Assembly (NCBI GenBank): GCA_028716765.1
Contig: JAQUPC010000035.1
Coordinates: 1-17,104, forward strand
Direction of reading: 5' to 3'
Length of the DNA: 17,104 nt
DNA from: Alphaproteobacteria bacterium
Lineage (GTDB): Bacteria; Pseudomonadota; Alphaproteobacteria; UBA9219
The notes under the pieces were generated by a model, which had not been told where the DNA came from, made no database searches, and saw nothing but the letters and a program-made list of their open reading frames with translations. Position 1 is the stretch's first letter; each line of letters begins with the position of its first letter. The position numbers and the translations under genes were made by a program. Of this stretch, positions 5,851 to 14,291 are shown piece after piece.

Positions 5851-7104
5851 TCACTCCGGACGGGGCAAAACGAGAGTATTCGGCTCTTCACGCGAGGGGA
5901 TGTTGACCGAAGTCGCGGCCAAATACTGGTTGAGCGCAACAATGGCGGTATCGACGCGCGGGATCGGCAACGGTTTTGCCGCCGCTTCCTCGGCCATAAA
6001 GTGAGCAAGCGCCCCCGCCCCCTCGGAATGAAACGAACGGCGCCCGAGATTGTTTAGTGGATACCACAAAGAGCGGTCGACGCCGCGTAGCCACAAATAC
6101 TGCGCCGGCGCCAAAACGCCGCCGACGAAACGGGCCCATTTCAGAACCCCCAGCATTGCGGTTGTACGATAAGCATAACGATTGGCTATCTTCAACGCTT
6201 CCCCGCCGATGGCCGGATCGCGGACTATTTTTTTAATCTCGGCCGCCAACTGGTCTTCCATCACAAAACCTTTTTCCGGCGACCAGCTCTGGGCCATGCG
6301 GCCAAGAAGGGCTTCGGCTTCTTCGCGCTTCTGAACGCCCTTCATGGCGAACGCGGCAAACAGCGCCGATATATAGAGCGGCAAATTAGCGCTACCCTGC
6401 CAGCGCGGCCCCAGTTGCAACAAAAAGGCCCTGCGCACTTTTTCCCGTTCCGGAATGCCATTCACCACGGGAATGCGATGCCAGGATATCCATTCCTCCG
6501 GCGACAGGGCCTCGGCAAACAAAGGCAGCTTGTCCGGCACCACCTCGCCGGGAATGCGCGCACTGGACCTGCCGGGAATAAAGTTCACGATCGGGGAAAT
6601 CACGGGCCACATTCTGGCTTGAGCCTTGATGAAGCTTTCCAGATTGTGGCGGGTTTTGAATTTATTGCGCGACGAAAGAAACCAGGCATAAACGCCTATC
6701 CCGGCACAGGCCGCCACGGCAACCCACCGTACATAACGGCCGACCAAGGTCGTAATGATGCCCATGCTGGCAGGCGTGATGTTGTAGTATTTTAGCGCCT
6801 CTGCGGGCGGCAACTGCCGCAAATCCCCCCCCCCGTAGCAACCGAACGCAGCCTGCATAGCTTCCGCCGTAGGGATGGGAGCAGGTTTCACCGTGCCGAT
6901 CTGCGCCGCCTGTAGCCACTGGAAACAGGCGTGCGCCTGCTGATCGAAAAGCCCTATAATCCAAAGTTCAGCCATACGGGCATAACGTAACGTTTCAAGT
7001 ATTTCCGACTTGAAAAAATACCAGATAGCCCAGCACACGCCCAATATGGCGGCCAGAAACAGCATCATATGCCAAGTAGGATCTTCACTACCCTGTGCCG
7101 TCAT
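5851..7104 (-). CDS. dotM: DotM/IcmP type IVB coupling-complex protein (TrbA of IncI)
   Basis: This encodes a 417-residue protein. DotM is an inner-membrane partner of DotL; its cytosolic domain helps recruit substrates with acidic Glu-rich signals in Legionella. Membrane segments lie at about 12-31 (MMLFLAAILGVCWAIWYFF) and 126-144 (RWVAVAACAGIGVYAWFL), followed by the large cytosolic domain. The family hallmark LWYPLNNLGRRSFHSEGAGALAHFMAEEA begins near residue 346. Legionella IcmP is about 376 residues. Residues 91-93 (GGG), between the two membrane helices, are encoded by a run of ten G. A one-base slip there would destroy the whole cytosolic domain. The start is ATG 7104 with only a weak ribosome site. 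It lies 106 bases after dotO. Confidence 0.93.
   Translation of the reverse strand: MTAQGSEDPTWHMMLFLAAILGVCWAIWYFFKSEILETLRYARMAELWIIGLFDQQAHACFQWLQAAQIGTVKPAPIPTAEAMQAAFGCYGGGDLRQLPPAEALKYYNITPASMGIITTLVGRYVRWVAVAACAGIGVYAWFLSSRNKFKTRHNLESFIKAQARMWPVISPIVNFIPGRSSARIPGEVVPDKLPLFAEALSPEEWISWHRIPVVNGIPEREKVRRAFLLQLGPRWQGSANLPLYISALFAAFAMKGVQKREEAEALLGRMAQSWSPEKGFVMEDQLAAEIKKIVRDPAIGGEALKIANRYAYRTTAMLGVLKWARFVGGVLAPAQYLWLRGVDRSLWYPLNNLGRRSFHSEGAGALAHFMAEEAAAKPLPIPRVDTAIVALNQYLAATSVNIPSREEPNTLVLPRPE
6825..6834 (-). repeat. G10 homopolymer run in the dotM coding sequence
   Basis: The plus strand shows ten consecutive C; the coding strand reads TAC GGG GGG GGG GAT (Y-G-G-G-D, residues 90-94). A run this long is prone to slippage, and any change not a multiple of three shifts the frame. 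It can also be a sequencing or assembly weak point. Confidence 0.9.
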
Positions 7105-7210
7105 GGATCAATCCGTTCCGTCTCTATGCTTTATCGTTCTTTGAAGCGGCATAAGATTGCCCAAGAGCGCTTGTTGCTGCAACCATTTTTCTTATTATCC
7201 TGCCTTCAGT

Positions 7211-10189
7211 TTACCTGTTAACCTTTTGATTTCGCGCATACGCTGTAAGCTCTTCAACCAATTCATTAATAACGACGCTGGTAGCCCCAGATTCAATTTC
7301 CCCCTTCTCGGTACGAAGCACAACGCGGCGGCGGATTTCGTGCCGGGCCGTGCCGCCCGGGAAAAATTGGGACAGAATCTGGCGCGCTGTCGGCGCGCCC
7401 AGCGCAATGTAGAGGCGGGTGCGGACTTCGACGTCTTCGGCCGAAGTCGAAAGAGCCCACAGTTCGACCGGGCCAAGCGTGTTAACCAAATGCTGTTCGT
7501 AACGGCCTTCGTTTGTGCTTAAGAGCAACAACACAGGAGCCCCGCTCGGCCGGGGCCCCGTCAGACGATAGCGCATGACCCATCTGGCGGTGTCGGACAA
7601 GCCGAACCGCTCGGCCGTTTCATTGATCGCGCGTTCGGACACGGCGGTGCCACAGACCCATACCCCCGTCGCTAAATCGACCATGTCCGTACTAAAATCG
7701 TCCAGCAGCTGCGATGCCAGAACGATCTGGACGCCCCATTTGCGCCCTTCACGGACATCGCGCACGACCTGCGCGCGCACGGCCGTCGTCTTGCTGGTGC
7801 GGTGGAATTCGTCGAAGCACAAGCGTTTGGGGCTTTCCCGGATATCGCGAAGGCGCAATTCATGATAGGGACGGCATTTTTCCGGCATGTTCCGCAGCGA
7901 ATCCTGCCCCATCCACCAGGCCCGGATCAAAGCATGCCGCGCCAACATATACATAATGGCGGTTTGCCTGTCGGCGATATCGTCGCCTTGCGGGGCCACA
8001 TCCTGGAGATCGACGGCGGCTATGCGGGCGCTGCCGATGTCAAACCTTGTCACGGATGCGAGAATCGGAAACTCGCGCACCGACGAAGCAACCATGCGTT
8101 CAAAGGCATGAATCACCGTTTCGGCGGACGCGCCGATGGACGTTTCTTCAAGAAGCGCCCTTATCTGGGGACGCCGCGCCGCCGTAACAGCATCGACGAG
8201 CGTCGGCACGGCATGGCGCTGGGCAAGGATAGCCTCGTGGAAGGCCCCTTGATCGAACAGAGCGTCAACGGCGTCCCACCAATAGGGATCGACGGGTAAA
8301 TGGATGTTATATTTTTTTATCGCCTCGTCGACTTCGGGTTCGATGTGAAGCAGATAAGGCCGGGGCTCGGTGTTGGCGCCGCTGTCGTCCCGCCAACGGT
8401 ACATTTCGTCTACACACAAGCCGACAAGCTGCGTCATGCCCTCGTAGGGAGCGCTTTGCCCCGGCGACGTGCAAAGTAGGGTCAGCAATTCCGTGAGGTA
8501 GGAACGTTCTTCAGGCAAAGGATGGCGGCAGCCCAATTGGGTGTCGAAAGGATTGACGGCGTACTCCGGCGTCATACGAAGCTTGAAATGCATCGCTTCG
8601 TAACGGCGCTCTAACGGCAGGGAATCGCGGATGAGGGAAATGAGGCCCGCCGACGACGGCCCGATATCCAGAATAGCGATATAGGGCAGCCGGGCATTGC
8701 CCGCCGTAAGTACGGTGCCAAGATTAAGGGCGTTCATAAGAACGGACTTTCCCGAACCCGGCTGGGCAAAAATCAGATCGAACCACGTTGTCGTGAGCGT
8801 GCTTCCCATTTGGTAAGGCCAGATGCGTCCGTCCGCCGTACGGAACATAACAGGCCCTTCATCGAAGGGCGAAGACGCGCGCTGCCAAGGCAGCAATTTC
8901 ACGACATCGCGAAAAGGCGCGATGGCGGCCGGAGCCGTCGACGCGCAAGCAATGCCGAGAGCCGAAGACATAACGGCTGCCAACGGGTCGCCGCCCGCCG
9001 AAGAGGCCTGGCAGTAACCCCACGATTCAAGCGCTTGCGTCAAGGCTGCAAGCCGCGTCTCTATAAGTTTCTGTTCGCCAACGGGCGCATGGGTCGCCAG
9101 AGACACGCGCAGCTTTACGACGGGTTCGCTCTGGGCCAATTGTTGAAGCGCTTTTATGGACTCGCGTATCTGGCGATTGACCTGATTGCTAAAAGCCAGA
9201 ATCGCCGCCGCAAAAGACCGGAAGCCCGTTCCATGCGCCCCGCCGCTTTCGATCAGGAAAGAAAGCCGGAACGGAACGTCGTTATCGATCAACCGGGCCA
9301 GCAATTGAGGAAAGGGCGCAGGATCAGCCGGCCCCAGCGTCATATCGACGGCGCCCCACAATAAATCGCCGATACGAACGATTGTCGGCGAAATAATTTC
9401 GGCATCGCCTGTGCAAAGCTGCCTGCGCACAGGCGGCCACAAGACTTCGGAGACATCCGTCCGGCGGGTCGGGGCTCGCGGCAAAAGAGGATCGCCCGGC
9501 AAATTGGCGCGCCATTCTTCGTTGGCCAGCATAGGATAAAGGCTGGCGCGCACGGCGCTCAAAGCTTCATGCGTCGTCACCAGCCGCGCCTTTATGGCGA
9601 TTTCCTCCAACGCGGCTTGCACGCCCGAAACGTAACTTTTATGGCGGATGCGCAAAGGCTCCAGCGCCGACATGGGATATTGCGCATCTGTGGCCACAAC
9701 CCATTTTTGCTCGGCGCGCTGCCGCAGAGCCTGGCCGATTTCGCTTTTGTTGACGGCCGAGGGCCGCGTCCACAGCACAAAATAGATGTCTTCGTGCGCC
9801 AAAAAGCGCGCGAAATGGCGGCGGCGCTCACTGAGCAAATCATCCAAATTCAGATCCAGAGCCTGCACGGCGCTGCGGTTGGTGCGCATCACCTTGTCGA
9901 TGTCGCGCACCACCATGCTCGAGTCGCGCGCGAAATAAACCTGCAACGCATAGCCGGGACGATCGAACCTGGCGCCAAGCTTGGTCGTGGCCTGATCGAC
10001 AATCCAGCGGTATTCCGCGTCGCCGATAATCTGGCGCGAACCGAGAATCTTAATGAACGAGATAAGCGAACCGTCGCCGGCCACCAAAGCCGTCGCGTCA
10101 TCGCTCGTTTCTAAATGAATAAAGGATTCGACCGGCTGACGGGCGGCCATCAAAAGAGAGGCAAAAAGTTCATCCGTCAAACCGCTCAT
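7211..10189 (-). CDS. dotO: DotO/IcmB type IVB ATPase, VirB4-like (TraU of IncI)
   Basis: This encodes a 992-residue protein, close to Legionella IcmB (about 1009). DotO is the VirB4-type ATPase that forms the cytosolic base of the type IVB machine, together with DotB. The N-terminal ~450 residues carry the long VirB4-like domain (SLISFIKILGSRQIIGDAEY..., DIYFVLWTRPS). Walker A is at about 476-482 (QPGSGKS) and Walker B at 789-794 (RLCFDE), with downstream QIVLASQLLDDFS and GVWVCGTAVSE. No membrane segment is obvious, as expected for a peripheral protein. ATG 10189 is preceded by a poor ribosome site. It is separated from dotN by 140 bases containing a strong hairpin, and from dotM by 106 bases. 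Confidence 0.95.
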   Translation of the reverse strand: MSGLTDELFASLLMAARQPVESFIHLETSDDATALVAGDGSLISFIKILGSRQIIGDAEYRWIVDQATTKLGARFDRPGYALQVYFARDSSMVVRDIDKVMRTNRSAVQALDLNLDDLLSERRRHFARFLAHEDIYFVLWTRPSAVNKSEIGQALRQRAEQKWVVATDAQYPMSALEPLRIRHKSYVSGVQAALEEIAIKARLVTTHEALSAVRASLYPMLANEEWRANLPGDPLLPRAPTRRTDVSEVLWPPVRRQLCTGDAEIISPTIVRIGDLLWGAVDMTLGPADPAPFPQLLARLIDNDVPFRLSFLIESGGAHGTGFRSFAAAILAFSNQVNRQIRESIKALQQLAQSEPVVKLRVSLATHAPVGEQKLIETRLAALTQALESWGYCQASSAGGDPLAAVMSSALGIACASTAPAAIAPFRDVVKLLPWQRASSPFDEGPVMFRTADGRIWPYQMGSTLTTTWFDLIFAQPGSGKSVLMNALNLGTVLTAGNARLPYIAILDIGPSSAGLISLIRDSLPLERRYEAMHFKLRMTPEYAVNPFDTQLGCRHPLPEERSYLTELLTLLCTSPGQSAPYEGMTQLVGLCVDEMYRWRDDSGANTEPRPYLLHIEPEVDEAIKKYNIHLPVDPYWWDAVDALFDQGAFHEAILAQRHAVPTLVDAVTAARRPQIRALLEETSIGASAETVIHAFERMVASSVREFPILASVTRFDIGSARIAAVDLQDVAPQGDDIADRQTAIMYMLARHALIRAWWMGQDSLRNMPEKCRPYHELRLRDIRESPKRLCFDEFHRTSKTTAVRAQVVRDVREGRKWGVQIVLASQLLDDFSTDMVDLATGVWVCGTAVSERAINETAERFGLSDTARWVMRYRLTGPRPSGAPVLLLLSTNEGRYEQHLVNTLGPVELWALSTSAEDVEVRTRLYIALGAPTARQILSQFFPGGTARHEIRRRVVLRTEKGEIESGATSVVINELVEELTAYARNQKVNR

Positions 10190-10270
10190 CGCCGAAGTCC
10201 AAACTTGTGGCCGTTTTCATGACAGCAGCGGCACGATGGGCCGCAAACAGGAAAGAGCAAGAGTTTAGGC

Positions 10271-10294
10271 ATTCTTGTCCTCTGGATCAAGAAT
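10271..10294. promoter_or_regulatory. Stem-loop between dotN and dotO
   Basis: ATTCTTG (10271-10277) pairs with CAAGAAT (10288-10294). Inside it TCC pairs with GGA around a three-base TCT loop, with one bulged T, giving ten pairs in 24 bases. No T run follows on either strand, so it is not a standard terminator. It may be an RNA-processing, stability or attenuation site, or an operator. Confidence 0.4.
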
Positions 10295-10329
10295 CTCAAA
10301 GCTATAGCGGTCTTATTATGAAGATTTGC

Positions 10330-11022
10330 CTAATGCGGCTTGCCGGCCCTGGCTATGACCGAATCAAACATCGGCCCCCACGTTTCCGGCGGCAACTTGC
10401 CGAAAGGCCCCTCGGGCGACCGCCAATATTTGACAATGGCGGGGAAATGATTGGCGTCGCCGCCCCGACCGCGAACAAACCAGCGGTCCAGCGGCAACAA
10501 ACGAATGCCTTCCAGCTTGGCTGCCCGTTTGTCATATTCGGCTTCGGTCAACGCTTCGGTAAGCACCGTAGCCAACAATAAGGGATCGTCGCTGCCCAGA
10601 CGTTTCTTGACCTCGGTGCGGCGCGCCATCAACGCATCAAACGCCTTTGAGGCTTTTTCGGCGAGCGGATGCCCGCTGTCGCGCACAACATAAATTGCCC
10701 GCATAATATGATGGAGATCGGCTTGGGATATTTCGGGCAGCCAGATGAGAACGCCGGCGCCGGCCATGCCCGCTTTGTCCAGGGCAAAACAGGCTTCGCA
10801 AAACAAGCAAACGGTAATGAATGCATCGTCAGCGTCCTGCCCGGGATCTGCGGGAATAACGCGCTGGTATTTCGAAGCCTGAAAACCGCAGCAACGGCAC
10901 GTGTGCGCGTCGCGCCACAACGCTTTTTCCATCTCCGATCTGAGTTGCGAACGGTTTTTAAAAACCGTTCCCCCGGCGCCGGTTTTTCGCCCGGTGCCGA
11001 GGGAAAGCGGAAGAAGAGACAA
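10330..11022 (-). CDS. dotN: DotN/IcmJ coupling-complex protein (TraT of IncI)
   Basis: This encodes a 230-residue protein; Legionella IcmJ is about 208. DotN is a cytosolic protein that binds the C-terminal part of DotL and helps assemble the coupling complex. The sequence shows the family pattern of clustered cysteines: HTCRCCGFQA (C42, C44, C45) and VCLFCEACFALDKAG (C72, C75, C78). These resemble zinc ligands, and DotN of Legionella is a zinc-binding protein. The start is TTG 11022, the only start giving the conserved LPLSLGTGRK opening. It lies eight bases after the dotP stop with a weak AAGAG just before it, which suggests translational coupling. The first ATG would be codon 31 and would cut into the conserved region. 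Confidence 0.92.
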   Translation of the reverse strand: MSLLPLSLGTGRKTGAGGTVFKNRSQLRSEMEKALWRDAHTCRCCGFQASKYQRVIPADPGQDADDAFITVCLFCEACFALDKAGMAGAGVLIWLPEISQADLHHIMRAIYVVRDSGHPLAEKASKAFDALMARRTEVKKRLGSDDPLLLATVLTEALTEAEYDKRAAKLEGIRLLPLDRWFVRGRGGDANHFPAIVKYWRSPEGPFGKLPPETWGPMFDSVIARAGKPH

Positions 11023-11030
11023 GTTATCTC

Positions 11031-11408
11031 TTAGAAGCCTGGGGTTAGCGCAGTAAAGGTTGAACCGGTATCCATATGCGTTGTCTTCTGCATCGTATTC
11101 AACAGCATAGGCAGAACGGCAAGGCCGCCGCCGGCCAGCAACCGCGCGATGCCCGGCGCCATTTTTTCCTGGGCGGGATTCTCGGCATGTTGTTTCAGTT
11201 TCAACGCCCCGCTAATGGCCAACACAGCGCCGCCCGTGTAAGCAACGGCGCTAAGAATCGGGGGAACAGCAGAAACTTCTTGTTGCCTAATCGTATTAAG
11301 CACCGTACCTGCCGTTTGGGCAAAGGCAAAGTCAGGCAGCGCGACGGCGATAATCGTCGTCAGAACACCCCATTGAAATAGATTGTTCAGGAATTTCTCT
11401 TTCGACAT
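11031..11408 (-). CDS. dotP: DotP/IcmD small inner-membrane protein (TraR of IncI)
   Basis: This encodes a 125-residue protein. ATG 11408 is chosen because AAGGAG lies six bases upstream; ATG and longer starts further up would bury that site. Residues 1-30 are a signal-like segment ending in FAFA-QTAG. Two hydrophobic helices follow, roughly PPILSAVAYTGGAVLAISGAL (49-69) and ARLLAGGGLAVLPMLLNTM (86-104), joined by KLKQHAENPAQEK. This two-helix hairpin with HA-NP in the loop is the IcmD/IcmC module. DotP and DotE are small inner-membrane parts of the type IVB complex whose exact roles are unclear. About half of the residues match residues 57-121 of the dotE-like product upstream, so the two are paralogues. 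It is followed closely by dotN (8 bases). Confidence 0.88.
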   Translation of the reverse strand: MSKEKFLNNLFQWGVLTTIIAVALPDFAFAQTAGTVLNTIRQQEVSAVPPILSAVAYTGGAVLAISGALKLKQHAENPAQEKMAPGIARLLAGGGLAVLPMLLNTMQKTTHMDTGSTFTALTPGF

Positions 11409-11508
11409 GGTCTTCTCCTTCATGTTAAAATGTCGCCGCACGAACTTAGCCCGCCATCATGGCCGATAGCCGCCTTGCGCCAACAGGGATAAACTAACAA
11501 ACGAATGC

Positions 11509-11514
11509 ATTATA
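11509..11514 (-). promoter_or_regulatory. Candidate -10 element upstream of dotP
   Basis: A perfect TATAAT reads on the minus strand about 100 bases before the dotP start. No good TTGACA lies 16-18 bases upstream of it, and TTGAAG is too far. The 252-base gap before dotP (11409-11660) is the largest in the secretion cluster, which makes an internal promoter for dotP-dotN-dotO plausible but unproven. Confidence 0.25.
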
Positions 11515-11660
11515 AGCAATACTCGCGCCCTTCCCTAACTCTTCAATTAAGCTAAAAATTATCCTTTATCCTATCTTCCTCCGGAAGGATTAACAGACGG
11601 TTAATTTCCCCTGCCTCCTCCTTTCCTTTTACCCTCAAAATTCCATCAAAAACTGCCCGG

Positions 11661-12614
11661 CTAGTTAATAAGACCGGTTCCAAACGTCGTGTCAAAAAGC
11701 TTAAGCATAGTTCCGATATTGATGGCCATAGTGCCGCCAATAACATGCGTCAGGCCTTGGGGAACGGTCACCTGCGCCGTGCCCTCAACAGCGTTTTTTA
11801 TCATGAGCCATCCTCGGACAAAAGCTATCGCGCCTATGACCTGTACAAACATTAGGATCGCCTTGATCGTCAAATCGGCTTTTGTCGTATCAGCGGTGCC
11901 CACAATCGCCGTCCAATTGATGCCCGAAAAGGTTGTTGTCGTCGGGCCAAACAGGGTTTCTTCCATAACGGGGAGCATAGCTCCAATCGACACCATCACG
12001 CCGCCGATGAGAAGATTGACGAGAATGGAATGAGTCGCGGCGGCGCGGGGATCTGTGCCGACCTTGGATCCTTTAAGCAACCCGCGATAAATAAGGAAAG
12101 CGCCCACAAGAAAGCTGAGCACCGACAGTGCCGAAAACATGGGCTGATATATATTGTTCACAAAATTTTGCATCATCGTATCGAGGCCTGCCGCGCCTGA
12201 CACCGGGGTACCGGGCGCACAGTCTTTCCCGCCGCTTGCACTAGCACCCAAATGCAACGTTGCCTGCATGGTTCCTACCGCTGCAGGAAAAACGGCTAGG
12301 GCACCGCCACCTAAAAGGTGGGCCAGAGCCTTCACAACCTGGCTATCGTTGGGATTATCGGCATGTTTTTTGAGCAGCATCAAACCGCTGATTCCCAGCA
12401 TGGCTCCGGCAACATAGGCCATTGCACTGAGGAGCGGCGCGATGGGAATAATATTTCCCCTGATATGACAGACGATCAGCCCGAGCGTAAGATCCTCGGC
12501 CCAGACATCCAAGGGTCCCAATAAAATGACAATGAACGCCAGCAATGCCCAAGCGAATGCCGTTCCGTCAAAATCGTTCCGGGAAGCAGGGGCAAGTTTC
12601 CGTCCTATCGTCAT
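11661..12614 (-). CDS. dotE: DotE/IcmC-like inner-membrane protein with three repeated two-helix modules (TraQ position)
   Basis: This encodes a 317-residue protein, far longer than Legionella IcmC (about 194). ATG 12614 has AAGGGG nearby upstream. Residues 18-39 are a signal-like helix. Three copies of the same hairpin follow: module 1 at 57-121 (APLLSAMAYVAGAMLGISG...KKHADNP...LLGGGALAVFP...TMQATLH), module 2 at 157-223 (VLSFLVGAFLIYRGLLKGSK...LLIGGVMVSIGAMLPVMEETLFG) and module 3 at 249-313 (ILMFVQVIGAIAFVRGWLMIK...VIGGTMAINIGTMLKLFDTTFG). Modules 2 and 3 resemble DotE/IcmC; module 1 is nearly a second DotP/IcmD. Gene order (between dotF and dotP) supports icmC/traQ. It may be a fusion of a DotP-like and a DotE protein. 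Confidence 0.82.
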   Translation of the reverse strand: MTIGRKLAPASRNDFDGTAFAWALLAFIVILLGPLDVWAEDLTLGLIVCHIRGNIIPIAPLLSAMAYVAGAMLGISGLMLLKKHADNPNDSQVVKALAHLLGGGALAVFPAAVGTMQATLHLGASASGGKDCAPGTPVSGAAGLDTMMQNFVNNIYQPMFSALSVLSFLVGAFLIYRGLLKGSKVGTDPRAAATHSILVNLLIGGVMVSIGAMLPVMEETLFGPTTTTFSGINWTAIVGTADTTKADLTIKAILMFVQVIGAIAFVRGWLMIKNAVEGTAQVTVPQGLTHVIGGTMAINIGTMLKLFDTTFGTGLIN

Positions 12615-12751
12615 AAAGACCCCTTAAATGGCTTTTCAGCTAATATACCCTTTATTACCTTCCTCTAAATATTACGAGCAAAACCATTAAAAAGCTGTTT
12701 AATTTTTGCAGATTCAAGAGCTGAAACACCCCTTAAATCAGGCCGCCTTGG

Positions 12752-14095
12752 TTAACGAATTGTTCCCTTGGACCCGACAACCGTCCAACCGTCGCCTGTC
12801 TGGCGAACAGCGACCACCTTGCCAATGCCCGGCAAAGTATCGCCGACCTGAACATGCCTCAATTCCGTCGAAGCTGCGCTTTCGGAAACCCAGGCCGAAT
12901 CCGGCGTAGCCGCCCGTAGAACCCAAGTTCCTCCCTTTTGTTTCGTTTCGGCCGATTTATGTACGGAACCAGCTTTTTTTGCCTTGGGCCGGGTTGTTTT
13001 CCGGACAGTTTTTGGGGGCGTTTCTACACTGCTATTCGCAGAAATTCCCGTCTGATCTCCGGCCTCTCCCCCCTTTTGAAGGGTGGCGGACTCCTCCGTT
13101 TTTGCCGCTTTCTTCCGGGACAAATCAGACAGTTGCCGCTCTATTTTATCCAAACGGTTGTTAAGCGCTTCGTTGTTTGCGCCCGACGAGGAAAGCTGAC
13201 CTGATTCCAAGCGGCTAACCAGTTGATTGGTCTGCTGGGAAGTCTGCTGCAGCGCCTTCCTTATATCGTCTATCTGCGCCGCAAGTTCATTTAACTGGCT
13301 TTCAACAACGGCCTGCTGAGGGCTTTTGGATAATTCCACGGATTGATTTTGCCCGGCAAGATCCGTTTGCGATGAGGAAGGGGCCAAAGGTTGCAAACCG
13401 CTTGACGTTGCAGGCTCTGCGCCTGTTCCGGAACTTGTTTTTGCAGGTTCCTGCCGGGCTGCAGGAACCGTTCCTGAAAGCGCTGAGGGAGCGCCGACGC
13501 CTGCCGCGATTGGCGGCGTCAGGGCATTGACCGTCATCACTTCCGAGGTTTTGGCTTCGGGCTCAACGGGCTTCTTGTCCTCTAATTTGGGCTCGGCGTT
13601 GCCAGGAATTGCAACCGTACTTGCGACAGGCACCGTCGTTTTAGCCAAGCCGGCGTTATATATCGCCGTGATGTCTGCTTCGGACGACGTCAACGAAGCG
13701 GGAGGGGGTTCGAGAGACGCCGATCCAGGCGCAATCTGGCGGTCGGTCTTTTTCTGAACGGCCTCGTTGTTGGCCTCCAGAGCAGCCGCAGGAACAGGTG
13801 CCCCGCCTTTCGTCTGGCTATCTTTTCCGAACTGTAAGTAAAGCATGGCTCCGGCAAACAAGGCAAATACGGCTATCACGCCCAGCATGACCTTTGTGCC
13901 GCTTTTTTTTGCGGGCGCTCCGCCTTCGAATGGATCCGTCTCGGATTCCATTTCCTCAGTCATGGAAGTTGCCGATTCCGGCTGATCGTGAAAATCGTCC
14001 TCGGGCGGCAATTCTTCGTGCCATGCATCGGCGTTCGGATCTTGCTCTTCCTGAACAGCCGGACCGGTTTCCAATTCTTCTTGATCGTCAGTCAT
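12752..14095 (-). CDS. dotF: DotF/IcmG inner-membrane core protein (TraP of IncI)
   Basis: This encodes a 447-residue protein, longer than Legionella IcmG (about 269). ATG 14095 is preferred over an upstream in-frame start at 14146, since a GGGAG and a candidate promoter lie between them. Residues 1-66 are very acidic and cytosolic (EEQDPNADAWHEELPPEDDF). One membrane helix spans about 69-87 (VMLGVIAVFALFAGAMLYL). A long Ala/Pro/Ser-rich periplasmic linker leads to a coiled coil around 275-335 (LNELAAQIDDIRKALQQTS, LNNRLDKIERQLSDL). The final 60 residues form a compact domain (GTWVLRAATPDSAWV...VGDTLPGIGKVVAVRQTGDGWTVVG). This architecture and its place between dotG and dotE identify DotF, an inner-membrane protein that interacts with DotG, though DotF sequences vary widely. 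Runs of A8 (13903-13910) and A7 lie in its coding sequence. Confidence 0.82.
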   Translation of the reverse strand: MTDDQEELETGPAVQEEQDPNADAWHEELPPEDDFHDQPESATSMTEEMESETDPFEGGAPAKKSGTKVMLGVIAVFALFAGAMLYLQFGKDSQTKGGAPVPAAALEANNEAVQKKTDRQIAPGSASLEPPPASLTSSEADITAIYNAGLAKTTVPVASTVAIPGNAEPKLEDKKPVEPEAKTSEVMTVNALTPPIAAGVGAPSALSGTVPAARQEPAKTSSGTGAEPATSSGLQPLAPSSSQTDLAGQNQSVELSKSPQQAVVESQLNELAAQIDDIRKALQQTSQQTNQLVSRLESGQLSSSGANNEALNNRLDKIERQLSDLSRKKAAKTEESATLQKGGEAGDQTGISANSSVETPPKTVRKTTRPKAKKAGSVHKSAETKQKGGTWVLRAATPDSAWVSESAASTELRHVQVGDTLPGIGKVVAVRQTGDGWTVVGSKGTIR

Positions 14096-14117
14096 TGACC
14101 TGTTTCTCCCTGAGTCA

Positions 14118-14146
14118 ATATAGCACGGCGGCTTATGAAAATCCAA
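14118..14146 (-). promoter_or_regulatory. Candidate promoter for dotF
   Basis: On the minus strand TTGGAT (14146-14141) and TATATT (14123-14118) are 17 bases apart. The predicted start would leave a leader of only about 15 bases that just includes the GGGAG ribosome site. The match is partial and found by eye; the 196-base gap before dotF leaves room for a promoter. Confidence 0.28.
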
Positions 14147-14291
14147 CCATAGGCAAGATGGAATCAGCCGAACAGAATCCTATCCCATATCGGATGTTTT
14201 TTCACTTGAAGGCAATAGCATACATCTATGCCCGGCCGTCCTTCCATGCACCGGTTTTTTTAGCGCACCCTCGCCACAACTCCAAAGAACT

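Noticed and set aside
7105..7210. Terminator or promoter in the dotO-dotM gap
   Set aside because: Only a four-base stem (GTTG/CAAC) and weak hexamers are present; not enough to call either.
11552..11746. 64-residue minus-strand open frame overlapping the dotE 3' end
   Set aside because: It overlaps dotE in another frame, has no convincing ribosome site, and shows no domain.
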